Of a DNA stretch of 64,000 nt, positions 17,444 through 25,623 are shown piece after piece. Position 1 is the first letter of the stretch. Each line of letters begins with the position of its first letter. Position numbers and translations under genes: made by a program. The DNA is taken from positions 275,688 to 339,687 of the forward strand of contig NZ_JYMT01000043.1 of NCBI RefSeq assembly GCF_000938305.1, given 5' to 3'. The notes under the pieces were generated by a model that saw nothing but the letters and a program-made list of their open reading frames with translations, searched no databases and was not told the DNA's origin. This DNA is from Bradyrhizobium sp. LTSP885. GTDB taxonomy: Bacteria > Pseudomonadota > Alphaproteobacteria > Rhizobiales > Xanthobacteraceae.

Positions 17444-17530
17444 CGTCATTGCGAGGAGCGAAGCGACGAAGCAATCCATTGTCACCGCGTTCGCGGATAG
17501 GTGGATTGCTTCGCTTCGCTCGCAATGACG
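17444..17530. repeat. Palindromic dispersed repeat, family A copy 2
   Basis: The same boundaries as at 1855 (CGTCATTGCGAG ... CGCAATGACG) enclose GAAGCAATCCATT and GTGGATTGCTTC. It sits between the convergent genes prpE and the gene at 17543, 19 bases after the prpE stop codon. Confidence 0.85.
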
Positions 17531-17542
17531 GGAGGAGAAAGC

Positions 17543-18490
17543 CTACACCTTCACCAGCGTCGCCACCGTGACGTGCGGCCAGCTCAGCCCGTTGAAATTC
17601 AGCAGCACCGTCTGGGTGTATTGCAGCTGAAGCTTGGTCGTGCCGTTCGGCTCCTTGACGGTCTCGATCCAGAAGGTGGCCTCGACGGTGACCGATTGCG
17701 CGTTCGGGCCGCCGGCTGCGCCCTGCAGGAACGCGATGTTGGAGGTGCCGCCGCCGGTCGCGGGCGGATTGAGCGGCGTCGTCGAGACCCTCAGCGTCGT
17801 GGTCGAGATGATGTTCTGCCCCGCGATCGCGTGGCTCAGCACGATGTTCGGATTGTTGACCATCGCCTGCGTCACGTTGGGAATATCGGCGTGCGGGGTG
17901 CGGAATTGACTGGGGACGCCGAGATTGGTTTCGGGAAACTGGATCGGCGCGTGCGGCGGCGCGATGGTGAAAGGCGTGATGCTGACCGGCGTGATCGGCG
18001 GCGCGTGATTGATCACCGGCAGCGTGCCGCCTTGCGCGACCAGCGTCGTGCCGTGCGGGATGCTGGCCATCCGCGCGACGGTGGCCGGATCGAGCGGATT
18101 GCTGGTCGGCGGCGTGGAGAGCCAGATGCCCGGTTCGATATGGAGGCCGGCGAGCTTGCCGTTCGGCCCGAGCACATGGGCGTCCTGGATCTGCTGCAGA
18201 TAGCGTACACCGTGCAGGTTGATGTCGGCCTGCAGCAGGCCGCGATTGGGAATGTCACCGGGGATCGCTTCGAACTCCAGCGTCTCGATGGTTTCGTTCA
18301 ATTCAAGGAAGCGGTCCTGCGAGCCGTGAAACGGCCGCCAGATCTGGTTGAAGCCGCGGCCCTTCCAGGTGCCGGGAAGATGGACCAGCGACCCAAGCGG
18401 GCTCACGGGCAAGCCGGCCTGTGTGACCGGCGCGATCGACGGAATGCGCCCGGATACGGAAGTGAGTTGGAAATCTGCAAGGACGTCCAT
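17543..18490 (-). CDS. Putative beta-barrel heme-binding-like protein, unknown
   Basis: This 315-residue protein has no signal peptide. GTWKGRGFNQIWRPF near residue 40 followed by alternating short strands (LELNETIETLEFE, GLLQADINLHGVRYLQQI, GLHIEPGIW) resembles the opening of lipocalin/nitrobindin-like ten-stranded barrels. The middle (about 150-200) is very Pro-rich, and the C terminus has further strands ending VTVATLVKV. A ligand-binding barrel for a hydrophobic molecule or haem is a guess from pattern only; no axial ligand can be assigned. The gene is isolated between repeat A and a 265-base spacer with no visible gene. Confidence 0.75.
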   Translation of the reverse strand: MDVLADFQLTSVSGRIPSIAPVTQAGLPVSPLGSLVHLPGTWKGRGFNQIWRPFHGSQDRFLELNETIETLEFEAIPGDIPNRGLLQADINLHGVRYLQQIQDAHVLGPNGKLAGLHIEPGIWLSTPPTSNPLDPATVARMASIPHGTTLVAQGGTLPVINHAPPITPVSITPFTIAPPHAPIQFPETNLGVPSQFRTPHADIPNVTQAMVNNPNIVLSHAIAGQNIISTTTLRVSTTPLNPPATGGGTSNIAFLQGAAGGPNAQSVTVEATFWIETVKEPNGTTKLQLQYTQTVLLNFNGLSWPHVTVATLVKV

Positions 18491-18755
18491 AGTGAAAACT
18501 CCATCGTTGAAACGGTGAGACGAAAACGTGGAATTCGTTGCGCCGCCGACTGCAACTTAGGAATGCAATCTATATGGAATCATTAGTCTTGATTGAGAGG
18601 TGGTTCACACTCTGCGCGCTGCCGAAAATGTGTCCCGGCGTGATGCGCGGGGCGCAGGCAGGATGCATTTGGAAGCAAAATGGCCTTGATTTTGATGGAT
18701 TACCGGGTCATTCCCGGCCTCACACGTCATGTCGCCACGAGATGCGGACCCCCGG

Positions 18756-19028
18756 ATGCGATCTTTTACCGCACGCGCACCCCTTGCACTGCTGCTCGCG
18801 CTGCCGCTGCTTGCCGGCTGCCTCGAGCGCGGGCGGTCACCGGTCGCGGAAAGCATGGGCGACGACGACCAGTACTGCCAGGCCAATGGCACGGTGAAAA
18901 TCGGCTCGCCCGAATACGTCGCCTGCCGCAAGGACCGCGACGTCCAGCGCCAAAACGCCGAAGCGCGCACCGATCGCAAGCAGCGCGACCTCGGCGAATA
19001 CATGATGAACCATCCGGACGTGCACTAG
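18756..19028 (+). CDS. Small lipoprotein, unknown
   Basis: A 90-residue protein starts with a basic N terminus and a hydrophobic stretch ending in the lipobox LPLLAGC (Cys22), so it should be lipidated and anchored to a membrane. The mature part is short, charged, with two more cysteines (DQYCQAN and VACRKDR) 18 residues apart that could form a disulfide. An ATG nine codons upstream is possible but would put charged residues before the leader. It is convergent with trcR and shares a terminator hairpin with it. Confidence 0.75.
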   Translation: MRSFTARAPLALLLALPLLAGCLERGRSPVAESMGDDDQYCQANGTVKIGSPEYVACRKDRDVQRQNAEARTDRKQRDLGEYMMNHPDVH

Positions 19029-19049
19029 GCGAGGGTTTCCCACAAACAA

Positions 19050-19077
19050 AAACGCGGCAGGTTGCCCCGCCGCGTTT
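19050..19077. terminator. Bidirectional terminator between lipoprotein gene and trcR
   Basis: A perfect 9-bp stem AAACGCGGC / GCCGCGTTT with a 10-base loop starts 22 bases after the plus-strand stop and 33 bases after the minus-strand stop. The A/T ends of the stem give a T-run in both directions. Confidence 0.75.
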
Positions 19078-19109
19078 CGTCGTCCAGAAATCGAACGCGT
19101 GGACCGCGT

Positions 19110-19811
19110 TTACTCCTCGTCGTCGTCGGCCTTCTTGTTGCCGCCGATCGTCTTCAGCTTGGCGAACACGGCGTCGACGTTGAGATCTTCCTGCTGCCGC
19201 TCGGACGGCTCGTATTCCGGCTCCTTGCGGGTGGTCTCGGAGGCCGGCAGCAGCGTCGCGCCGCCATAGACCGCGGCGGTCGGCTTTTCCTTGGCGGCAC
19301 GTTGCACCTCGAAATCGAGCTCGATCTGCGAGCACAGGCCGAGCGTCACCGGGTCCATCGGCGTCAGCGTCGAGGCGTTCCAGTGGGTGCGGTCGCGCAC
19401 GCTGGCGATCGTGGTCTTGGTGGTGCCGACCAGGCGCATGATCTGGGCGTCCTTCAGCTCGGCATGGTTGCGCACCAGCCAGAGGATCGCGCTCGGTCGC
19501 TCATGGCGGCGCGACACCGGGGTGTAACGCGGGCCCTTCTTCTTGGCGGCGGTCGGCAGCACCACCTTGCTCTCCTCGAGCTTGAGGCGGTAGTTCGGGT
19601 CGCGCTCGCCTTTTTCGATCTCCTCGCGGGTCAGCTGGCCGTTCGAAATCGGGTCCATGCCCTTGATGCCCTGGGCGGCGTCGCCGTCGGCGATGGCGCG
19701 CACCTCCAGGGGGTGCATCTTGGTGAAATCGGCCACCTGATCGAAGGTCAGAGCGGTATTATCAACCAGCCACACGGCAGTTGCCTTCGGCATCAGCGGT
19801 GCGTTGCTCAT
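19110..19811 (-). CDS. trcR: Cell-cycle transcriptional regulator TrcR (DUF1013)
   Basis: This 233-residue protein matches the DUF1013/TrcR family of alphaproteobacteria, with an N-terminal MPKATAVWLVDNTALTFDQV segment, a central RPSAILWLVRNHAELKDAQI helix-turn-helix-like part and an acidic, Lys/Asp-rich C terminus. In Caulobacter the orthologue is a cell-cycle-linked regulator associated with RNA polymerase (family knowledge). The ATG at 19811 has a strong AAAGGAG 7 bases upstream, which excludes the longer reading frame starting at 19919. It is divergent from ispH with a 218-base intergenic region. Confidence 0.92.
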   Translation of the reverse strand: MSNAPLMPKATAVWLVDNTALTFDQVADFTKMHPLEVRAIADGDAAQGIKGMDPISNGQLTREEIEKGERDPNYRLKLEESKVVLPTAAKKKGPRYTPVSRRHERPSAILWLVRNHAELKDAQIMRLVGTTKTTIASVRDRTHWNASTLTPMDPVTLGLCSQIELDFEVQRAAKEKPTAAVYGGATLLPASETTRKEPEYEPSERQQEDLNVDAVFAKLKTIGGNKKADDDEE

Positions 19812-19937
19812 GGCAAATCTCCTTTGCGCTTCGCCCACCTCTGCGAGGCGAAGCTGGTAGTCATCGGTGATGACGGGAATTATGGCGACTATATAAGCCC
19901 TGAGGGGGGAATGGCGCAATGGGCCAGTAAAATCGCC

Positions 19938-19966
19938 TTGACAGCGCCCGAATGCAGTCCCAAGTC
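19938..19966 (+). promoter_or_regulatory. Candidate promoter for ispH-thrB-rnhA
   Basis: A consensus -35 hexamer TTGACA (19938-19943) lies 87 bases upstream of the ispH start in the space divergent from trcR. No good -10 hexamer is seen at 17 bases; the sequence there is CAAGTC. Alphaproteobacterial -10 elements are often weak, so this remains a candidate only. Confidence 0.3.
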
Positions 19967-20029
19967 CTTATGCGAATTGGCCGTTCCCCGCCCGCCGGCG
20001 AGGGGTGATTCGGTCCCGAGATTGCCCCA

Positions 20030-21004
20030 ATGTCAGCGAAAAAACCCGACCTCAGAATCGTGCTTTGTTCCCCGCGTGGCTTCTGCGCCGGGGTGGTTCG
20101 CGCCATCGACACGGTGGAACGGGCGCTCACCATCTATGGCGCCCCGGTCTATGTCCGGCACGAGATCGTCCATAACAAGTATGTGGTGGATAGCCTGAGG
20201 ACCAAGGGTGCCATTTTCGTCGAGGAACTGGCCGAAATCCCTGACGATACCAATGCGCCGGTGGTGTTTTCCGCGCACGGGGTTCCCAAATCGGTTCCGG
20301 CCGAGGCCAAATCGCGCAATTTCTTCTCGCTGGACGCGACCTGCCCGCTGGTGACCAAGGTCCACCGCGAGGCGGCGATCCACTTCAAGCGCGGCCGCGA
20401 AATCCTGCTGATCGGGCATTCGCACCACCCGGAGGTGGTTGGTACCCTGGGCCAGCTGCCGGTCGGCGCCGTGACCCTGATCGAGACCGCCGAGGATGCC
20501 AAAACCTTCACCCCGAAGGATCCGAACAACCTCGCCTTTGTGACCCAGACCACGCTGTCGATCGACGACACCGCGGAGATCGTGGCGCTCCTGAAGCAGC
20601 GCTTCCCGAACGTCAACGGGCCGCACAAGGAAGACATCTGCTACGCCACCACCAACCGCCAGCTCGCGGTCAAGAAGGTGGCTCCGGTGGTCGACGCCCT
20701 GATCGTGGTCGGTGCGCCGAACTCGTCGAACTCGCAGCGTCTGCGCGAGGTCGCCGAGCGCGAGGGCTGTCCTGTTTCAGTGCTGGCCCAGCGGGCCAGC
20801 GACATCGACTGGAGCCGGTTTGAGGGCATCAGGAGCCTCGGCATCACCGCGGGCGCATCGGCGCCGGAGGTGATCGTCGAGGAGATCATGGGCGCCTTCG
20901 CCGAGCGCTACGAGCTTCACGTGGAGACGGTCTCGGCCGCGGAGGAGAACGAGTTCTTCCCGCTGCCGCGTTCGCTGCGGCCCGACGCTGCCGCTGCGGA
21001 ATAA
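20030..21004 (+). CDS. ispH: 4-hydroxy-3-methylbut-2-enyl diphosphate reductase
   Basis: This 324-residue iron-sulfur enzyme catalyses the last step of the MEP pathway, forming IPP and DMAPP in the cytoplasm. The three cluster-ligand cysteines are Cys19 (GFCAGV), Cys105 (DATCPLV) and Cys204 (EDICYAT), and the substrate-binding histidines lie in HEIVHNK, SAHGV and GHSHHPEV. It is full length and ends six bases before thrB, so the two are probably one transcript. The gene is essential in most bacteria of this group. Confidence 0.98.
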   Translation: MSAKKPDLRIVLCSPRGFCAGVVRAIDTVERALTIYGAPVYVRHEIVHNKYVVDSLRTKGAIFVEELAEIPDDTNAPVVFSAHGVPKSVPAEAKSRNFFSLDATCPLVTKVHREAAIHFKRGREILLIGHSHHPEVVGTLGQLPVGAVTLIETAEDAKTFTPKDPNNLAFVTQTTLSIDDTAEIVALLKQRFPNVNGPHKEDICYATTNRQLAVKKVAPVVDALIVVGAPNSSNSQRLREVAEREGCPVSVLAQRASDIDWSRFEGIRSLGITAGASAPEVIVEEIMGAFAERYELHVETVSAAEENEFFPLPRSLRPDAAAAE

Positions 21005-21009
21005 GCCAT

Positions 21010-21990
21010 ATGGCGGTCTACACCGACGTTGCCGCCGAAGATCTCGCGGAATTCCTCAAGCGTTACGACATCGGCGAACTGCTGTCCTACAAGGGCATCG
21101 CCGAAGGCGTCGAGAATTCGAACTTCCTGCTGCACACCAGCCAGGGCGCCTACATCCTCACGCTCTATGAGAAGCGCGTGGCGGAGGACGACCTGCCGTA
21201 TTTCCTGTCGCTGATGGCGCATCTCGCCGAGCGCGGCGTCTCCTGCCCGCAGCCGGCCAGGAATCGCAGCGGCGAGGTCACGAGCCGGCTGGCCAATCGG
21301 CCGGCGGCGATCATCAACTTCCTCGAAGGCGTCTGGCCGCGGCGGCCGAACGTGGCGCACTGCGCCGGCGTCGGCGAGGCGCTCGCCAAAATGCACCTTG
21401 CCGGGCGCGACTTCCCGATGGTCCGCGAGAATCCGCTGTCGGTCGGCGGCTGGCGACCGCTGTTCGATCTCGCCGCCGCGCGCGCCGACGGTGTGCAGGC
21501 AGGCTTGCACGACTTCATCGCGCGCGAGCTCGATCATCTCGAAGCGTGCTGGCCGAGCGATTTGCCGGTCGGCGTCATCCATGCCGATTTGTTTCCTGAC
21601 AACGTGTTCTTCCTTGGCGACAGACTGTCGGGGCTGATCGACTTCCCGTTCGCCTGCAACGACATTCTGGCCTACGACGTCGCGATCTGCCTGAACGCCT
21701 GGTGTTTTGAGCCGGATCATTCCTTCAACGTCACCAAGGCGCGTGCGCTGCTCAACGCTTACGGCCGCGAACGGCCGTTGTCGGCGGCCGAGGAGGCTGC
21801 GCTGCCGCTGCTGGCGCGGGGCGCTGCGATGCGTTTCCTGCTCACGCGCCTGGTTGATTTCCTCAACGTGCCCGAGGGCGCGCTGGTGCAGCCGAAGGAC
21901 CCGCTGGAATATGTTCGCAAGCTGCGTTTCCAGCAGAATGTCGCAAACTTGCGCGACTACGGCATCACGCCGGCAGGATGCGCGGCGTGA
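21010..21990 (+). CDS. thrB: Homoserine kinase (ThrB, APH-fold type)
   Basis: This 326-residue cytoplasmic kinase phosphorylates homoserine in threonine synthesis. It belongs to the aminoglycoside-phosphotransferase-fold version found in alphaproteobacteria rather than the GHMP type. The catalytic loop is GVIHADLFPDNVFF with Asp and Asn, followed by the metal-binding GLIDFPFA. The N-terminal GIAEGVENSNFLL forms the nucleotide-binding start. The ispH-thrB-rnhA order is commonly conserved in this order of bacteria (from memory). Confidence 0.96.
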   Translation: MAVYTDVAAEDLAEFLKRYDIGELLSYKGIAEGVENSNFLLHTSQGAYILTLYEKRVAEDDLPYFLSLMAHLAERGVSCPQPARNRSGEVTSRLANRPAAIINFLEGVWPRRPNVAHCAGVGEALAKMHLAGRDFPMVRENPLSVGGWRPLFDLAAARADGVQAGLHDFIARELDHLEACWPSDLPVGVIHADLFPDNVFFLGDRLSGLIDFPFACNDILAYDVAICLNAWCFEPDHSFNVTKARALLNAYGRERPLSAAEEAALPLLARGAAMRFLLTRLVDFLNVPEGALVQPKDPLEYVRKLRFQQNVANLRDYGITPAGCAA

Positions 21991-22439
21991 GCGACAAGCC
22001 GCATGTCATTGTTTTCACCGATGGTGCCTGCTCCGGAAATCCGGGACCGGGCGGCTGGGGCGCGATCCTGAAATTCGGCGACACCGAAAAGGAATTGAAG
22101 GGCGGCGAGGCCCATACCACCAATAACCGTATGGAGCTGATGGCGGCGATCTCGGCGCTGGAAGCATTGAAGAAGCCCTGCAGCGTCGACCTCACCACCG
22201 ACAGCCAGTATGTCCGCCAGGGCATCACCGGATGGATCCACGGCTGGAAGCGCAATGGCTGGCGCACATCGGACAAGAAGCCGGTCAAGAATGTCGAGCT
22301 GTGGCAGCGCCTCGACGCCGCGCTGAAGCCGCACGAGGTGCGCTGGCACTGGATCAAGGGCCACGCCGGCCACGCCGAGAACGAACGCGCCGATCAGCTC
22401 GCGCGCGATGGCGTGGCGATGGCGAAGCCGAAGGGGTAG
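21978..22439 (+). CDS. rnhA: Ribonuclease HI
   Basis: This 153-residue enzyme cuts the RNA strand of RNA-DNA hybrids. All catalytic residues are present at a constant offset of five from the E. coli enzyme: Asp15, Glu53, Asp75, His129 and Asp139, and the basic handle region GWIHGWKRNGWRTSDKKPV is intact. The ATG start overlaps thrB by 13 bases; a GTG at 21987 in a GTGA overlap is the alternative and would remove three residues. The third gene of the ispH operon; a palindromic repeat follows immediately. Confidence 0.97.
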   Translation: MRGVSDKPHVIVFTDGACSGNPGPGGWGAILKFGDTEKELKGGEAHTTNNRMELMAAISALEALKKPCSVDLTTDSQYVRQGITGWIHGWKRNGWRTSDKKPVKNVELWQRLDAALKPHEVRWHWIKGHAGHAENERADQLARDGVAMAKPKG

Positions 22440-22446
22440 CGATCGT

Positions 22447-22576
22447 ACCCTCTCCCCTTGTGGGAGAGGGTGGTTTCGCGAAGCGAAGCCGGGTGAGGGG
22501 TCTGTCTCCGCGGATAGAGACCCCTCATCCGTCGTGGACTGCGTCCGCGCCACCTTCTCCCACAAGGGAGAAGGGA
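22447..22576. repeat. Palindromic dispersed repeat, family F
   Basis: ACCCTCTCCCCTTGTGGGAG at the left and CCTTCTCCCACAAGGGAGAA at the right can pair with each other and each is itself a small hairpin. Inner segments GGTGAGGGGTCT and AGACCCCTCATCC also pair. It lies between the convergent rnhA and peroxiredoxin genes and probably functions as, or replaces, a terminator. Confidence 0.8.
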
Positions 22577-22593
22577 AGAATTCGTCGCTCAGC

Positions 22594-23085
22594 TCAGAGC
22601 TGCCCGAGCAGCGTATCGCCGCCGGAGACTTCGACCTTGCCCGGAGCCGGCTCCTTGTTGAGCTTCTTCACCACGCCGTCCTCGACCAGCATCGAGTAGC
22701 GATGGGAGCGGATGCCGAGCCCGTTGCCGGAGGCGTCGAGCTCCATGCCGATCGCCTTGGTGAAGTCGGCATTGCCGTCGGCGAGGAAGGTGGCTTCGTC
22801 GCGCTGGTCGGTGTCGCGCTTCCAGGCGTTCATCACGAAGGCGTCGTTGACCGAGACGATCGCGATGCTGTCGATGCCCTTGTTCTTGATGGCATAGGCG
22901 TTGAGGAAGATGCTCGGCAGATGCATCTTGTGGCAGGTGCCGGTGTAGGCGCCGGGCACCGCGAACAGGGCGACCTTCTTGCCCTTGAAAATGTCGTCGG
23001 TGGTTTTGACCTGCGGCCCTTCGGCGGTCATCACGCGAAACTTGGCTTCCGGCAGCTTGTCGCCAACATTGATCGTCATCGTCAT
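22594..23085 (-). CDS. Peroxiredoxin, Prx5/AhpE-like redoxin
   Basis: This 163-residue thiol peroxidase of the Prx5 group reduces hydrogen and alkyl peroxides. The active-site motif is PGAYTGTCHKMHLP with the peroxidatic Cys51; the usual Thr/Pro before TC is replaced by Gly. No second cysteine is present, so recycling must use an external thiol such as glutathione/glutaredoxin or thioredoxin. The C-terminal half (SVNDAFVMNAWKRD) is typical of the family. It is co-oriented with the DUF924 gene and fadD, but the spacers are about 100 and 24 bases. Confidence 0.93.
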   Translation of the reverse strand: MTMTINVGDKLPEAKFRVMTAEGPQVKTTDDIFKGKKVALFAVPGAYTGTCHKMHLPSIFLNAYAIKNKGIDSIAIVSVNDAFVMNAWKRDTDQRDEATFLADGNADFTKAIGMELDASGNGLGIRSHRYSMLVEDGVVKKLNKEPAPGKVEVSGGDTLLGQL

Positions 23086-23186
23086 TCTCCCTCGGTGTGC
23101 GGAATTGTCTTAAACCCGGCGGTCGGACGGCACAATATTGGCTGGGACGGAAACGGCAATGGCGGAGAATGGTCACTGTTCCGTCA

Positions 23187-23744
23187 TCAGCCGGAAAACC
23201 CGCCATTGTCCAGGAATGCCTGTTCTTCGGGCGTCGTCGCCCGGCCCAGGACGCGGTTACGGTGCGGGAAACGGCCGAACCGGCGGATGATATCGGCGTG
23301 GTCCTCGGCAAATCCGAGATTGTCGGAATGACCGCCGTATGCCCGAAACAGCGCGACGCAGCGCTGCTGGTCGGCGAGGTACTCCGAATGCATGAAAGGC
23401 AGATAGAGGAATTCGCGCAACAACGGATCGACCCGTGCATCGACGCCGCGGTCGATCGCGCGACCGGCGACCTCGCGCGCCATCGGATCGCTGGAAAAGG
23501 TCAGCGCGTTGTCGCGAAACATGTTGCGGGGAAACTGGTCCAGCACGAGGGTCAGTGCGACGGCGCCGTCATCGCTGGCTTCCCATGACGACAGCTCGCC
23601 GGCAGCGGCCTTCTGCCAGGTGACGCGGAAGCGGTCGCGGACCGCCACATCGAACGCGTCATCGCGCCTGTACCAGCGGTCGCGGTCGGCCTCGCGCCAG
23701 AACGCGAGGACCTCAGCCGGCGTTGCGACGCGCGCGTCGGTCAT
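23187..23744 (-). CDS. DUF924 family protein
   Basis: A 185-residue all-helical protein matches the DUF924 family, with the conserved VLAFWREADRDRWYRRDDAFD start, the LVLDQFPRNMFR core and a FLYLPFMHSEYLADQ helix. The fold is TPR-like in known structures (family knowledge) but the molecular function is unknown. It ends in the space before the peroxiredoxin and starts 24 bases after the fadD stop codon, so it may be co-transcribed with fadD. Confidence 0.92.
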   Translation of the reverse strand: MTDARVATPAEVLAFWREADRDRWYRRDDAFDVAVRDRFRVTWQKAAAGELSSWEASDDGAVALTLVLDQFPRNMFRDNALTFSSDPMAREVAGRAIDRGVDARVDPLLREFLYLPFMHSEYLADQQRCVALFRAYGGHSDNLGFAEDHADIIRRFGRFPHRNRVLGRATTPEEQAFLDNGGFSG

Positions 23745-23768
23745 GGTTCGACGCCCGCGCCGCGTGTC

Positions 23769-25460
23769 TCAGGCAGCCGCCTTCTTCTCGTCGCGCAGCT
23801 CGCGGCGCAGGATCTTGCCGACATTGGTCTTCGGAAGGTCGGTCCTGAACTCGATCTGCTTCGGCACCTTGTAGCCGGTGAGCTGGGTGGCGCTGAACTT
23901 GATGATATCATCGGCCGTGAGGTTCGGGTCCTTCTTGACCACGAAGGCTTTGACCGCCTCGCCGGACCTTGCGTCCGGCACGCCGATCACGGCGCATTCG
24001 AGGATGCCTGGATGGCTCGCGAGCACTTCCTCGATCTCGTTCGGATAGACGTTGAAGCCGGAGACCAGGATCATATCCTTCTTGCGGTCGACGATCCTGG
24101 TCTGGCCCTGCTCGTCCATGATGCCGATGTCACCGGTGCGGAAGTAGCCGTCCGCGGTCATCACCTTTGCGGTCTCTTCAGGCCTGTTCCAGTAACCCGC
24201 CATCACCTGCGGTCCCTTGGCGCAGATCTCGCCGGCTTCGCCGATCGGCAATTCGTTGCCGTCATCGTCGCGGATCGAAAGCCATGTCGAAGGAACGGGC
24301 AGGCCGATCGTTCCAGAGAATTTGTCGATTGTGGCGGGATTGCACGTCAGCGTCGGCGAGGTCTCCGACAGGCCATATCCCTCCGACAACGAAGTGCCTG
24401 TGACTTTCAGCCACTTCTCGGCAACCGGCTTTTGCGTTGCCATGCCGCCGCCATTGGCGATCTTCAGCTTGGAGAAGTCGAGCTTGTCGAAGCCGGGCGT
24501 GTTCAACAGGCCGTTGTAAAGCGTGTTGACCGCTGGGAAGAAGCTGACCTGGTACTTCGACAGCTCCTTGATGAAGCCGGCCATGTCACGTGGGTTGGGG
24601 ATCAAAAGATTTGTGCTGCCGGTCCGCAATCCCAAGAGGTAGCAGGCGGTCAGCGCAAACACGTGATAGAGCGGCAGCGCACAAACGATGATCATGTTGT
24701 CGACGATCGGCGGCTTCTTCAACGCCGGCTGAAGCCAGGCATCGTTCTGCAGCACGTTGGCCAGGATGTTGCGGTGGAGCAGGGTGGCGCCCTTGGAGAC
24801 GCCGGTGGTGCCGCCGGTATATTGCAGGAAGGCGACGTCATCGGCCCCGATCTGCGGCTTGTTGAACTTCAGGCCGCGGCCGGCCGACAGTGCCTCGTTG
24901 AAGCCGACGGCGCCGGGGATCGAATAGGCCGGCACCATCTTCTTCACCTTGCGCACCACAAGGTTGACGATCACGCCCTTGATGCCGAGCAGGTCGCCCA
25001 TGCTGCCGACGATGACGTGCTTGACGGCGGTGTTAGGCAGCACCTTCTGCACGGTGGTGGCGAAATTCTCCAGCACGACGATCGCCTCGGCGCCGGAATC
25101 CTTGAGCTGATGCTCGAGCTCGCGCGGGGTGTAGAGCGGATTGACGTTGACCACGGCATATCCGGCGCGCAGCACGGCGGCGGTCGCGACCGGATATTGC
25201 AGCACGTTCGGCATCATCAGCGCGACGCGCGCGCCCTTCTGCAGGCCCTTGCTCTGCAGATAGGCGCCGAGCGCCGTCGACATCTGGTCGAGCTCGCGAT
25301 AGGTGATCGACTTGTCCATGCAGATGAACGCCTTGCGGTCGGCGTACTTCTTGAAGCTCTCTTCCAGCAACTCGACCAGCGACGAATATTGCGTCATGTC
25401 GATATCGGCGGGCACGCCGGCCGGATAATGCTTGAGCCAGATGCGCTCCATGGTGGTCAT
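23769..25460 (-). CDS. fadD: Long-chain fatty acid-CoA ligase
   Basis: This 563-residue ANL-superfamily ligase activates fatty acids to acyl-CoA at the inner face of the membrane for beta-oxidation or lipid synthesis. The ATP loop YTGGTTGVSKGATL, the linker motif GYGLSETSPTLTC, the hinge DRKKDMILVSGFNVYPNEIE and the C-terminal Lys in TNVGKILRREL are all intact. The N terminus MERIWLKHYPAGVPADID is typical of FadD. The annotated ATG is one of two close starts (an in-frame ATG three codons later). It appears to be the first gene of a minus-strand unit with DUF924. Confidence 0.94.
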   Translation of the reverse strand: MTTMERIWLKHYPAGVPADIDMTQYSSLVELLEESFKKYADRKAFICMDKSITYRELDQMSTALGAYLQSKGLQKGARVALMMPNVLQYPVATAAVLRAGYAVVNVNPLYTPRELEHQLKDSGAEAIVVLENFATTVQKVLPNTAVKHVIVGSMGDLLGIKGVIVNLVVRKVKKMVPAYSIPGAVGFNEALSAGRGLKFNKPQIGADDVAFLQYTGGTTGVSKGATLLHRNILANVLQNDAWLQPALKKPPIVDNMIIVCALPLYHVFALTACYLLGLRTGSTNLLIPNPRDMAGFIKELSKYQVSFFPAVNTLYNGLLNTPGFDKLDFSKLKIANGGGMATQKPVAEKWLKVTGTSLSEGYGLSETSPTLTCNPATIDKFSGTIGLPVPSTWLSIRDDDGNELPIGEAGEICAKGPQVMAGYWNRPEETAKVMTADGYFRTGDIGIMDEQGQTRIVDRKKDMILVSGFNVYPNEIEEVLASHPGILECAVIGVPDARSGEAVKAFVVKKDPNLTADDIIKFSATQLTGYKVPKQIEFRTDLPKTNVGKILRRELRDEKKAAA

Positions 25461-25623
25461 TCCCCTCTCGTGATATTGCCTGATGTCCCGGATTGCTTCC
25501 GGGTTTTCGGACTTGCTTTTCGGGCTTGGCCGCGTTGTTTTCGGCAGTATGAAGCGATGCCGCGGCCGATGGCAAGCCGCTGCGCGCTATCGACGCATTG
25601 AATGGTGAAGAGCCGGAGCCCCG

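Noticed and set aside
18491..18755. Plus-strand frame upstream of the lipoprotein gene
   Set aside because: No ribosome site or protein-like composition; the lipoprotein frame explains the region better.
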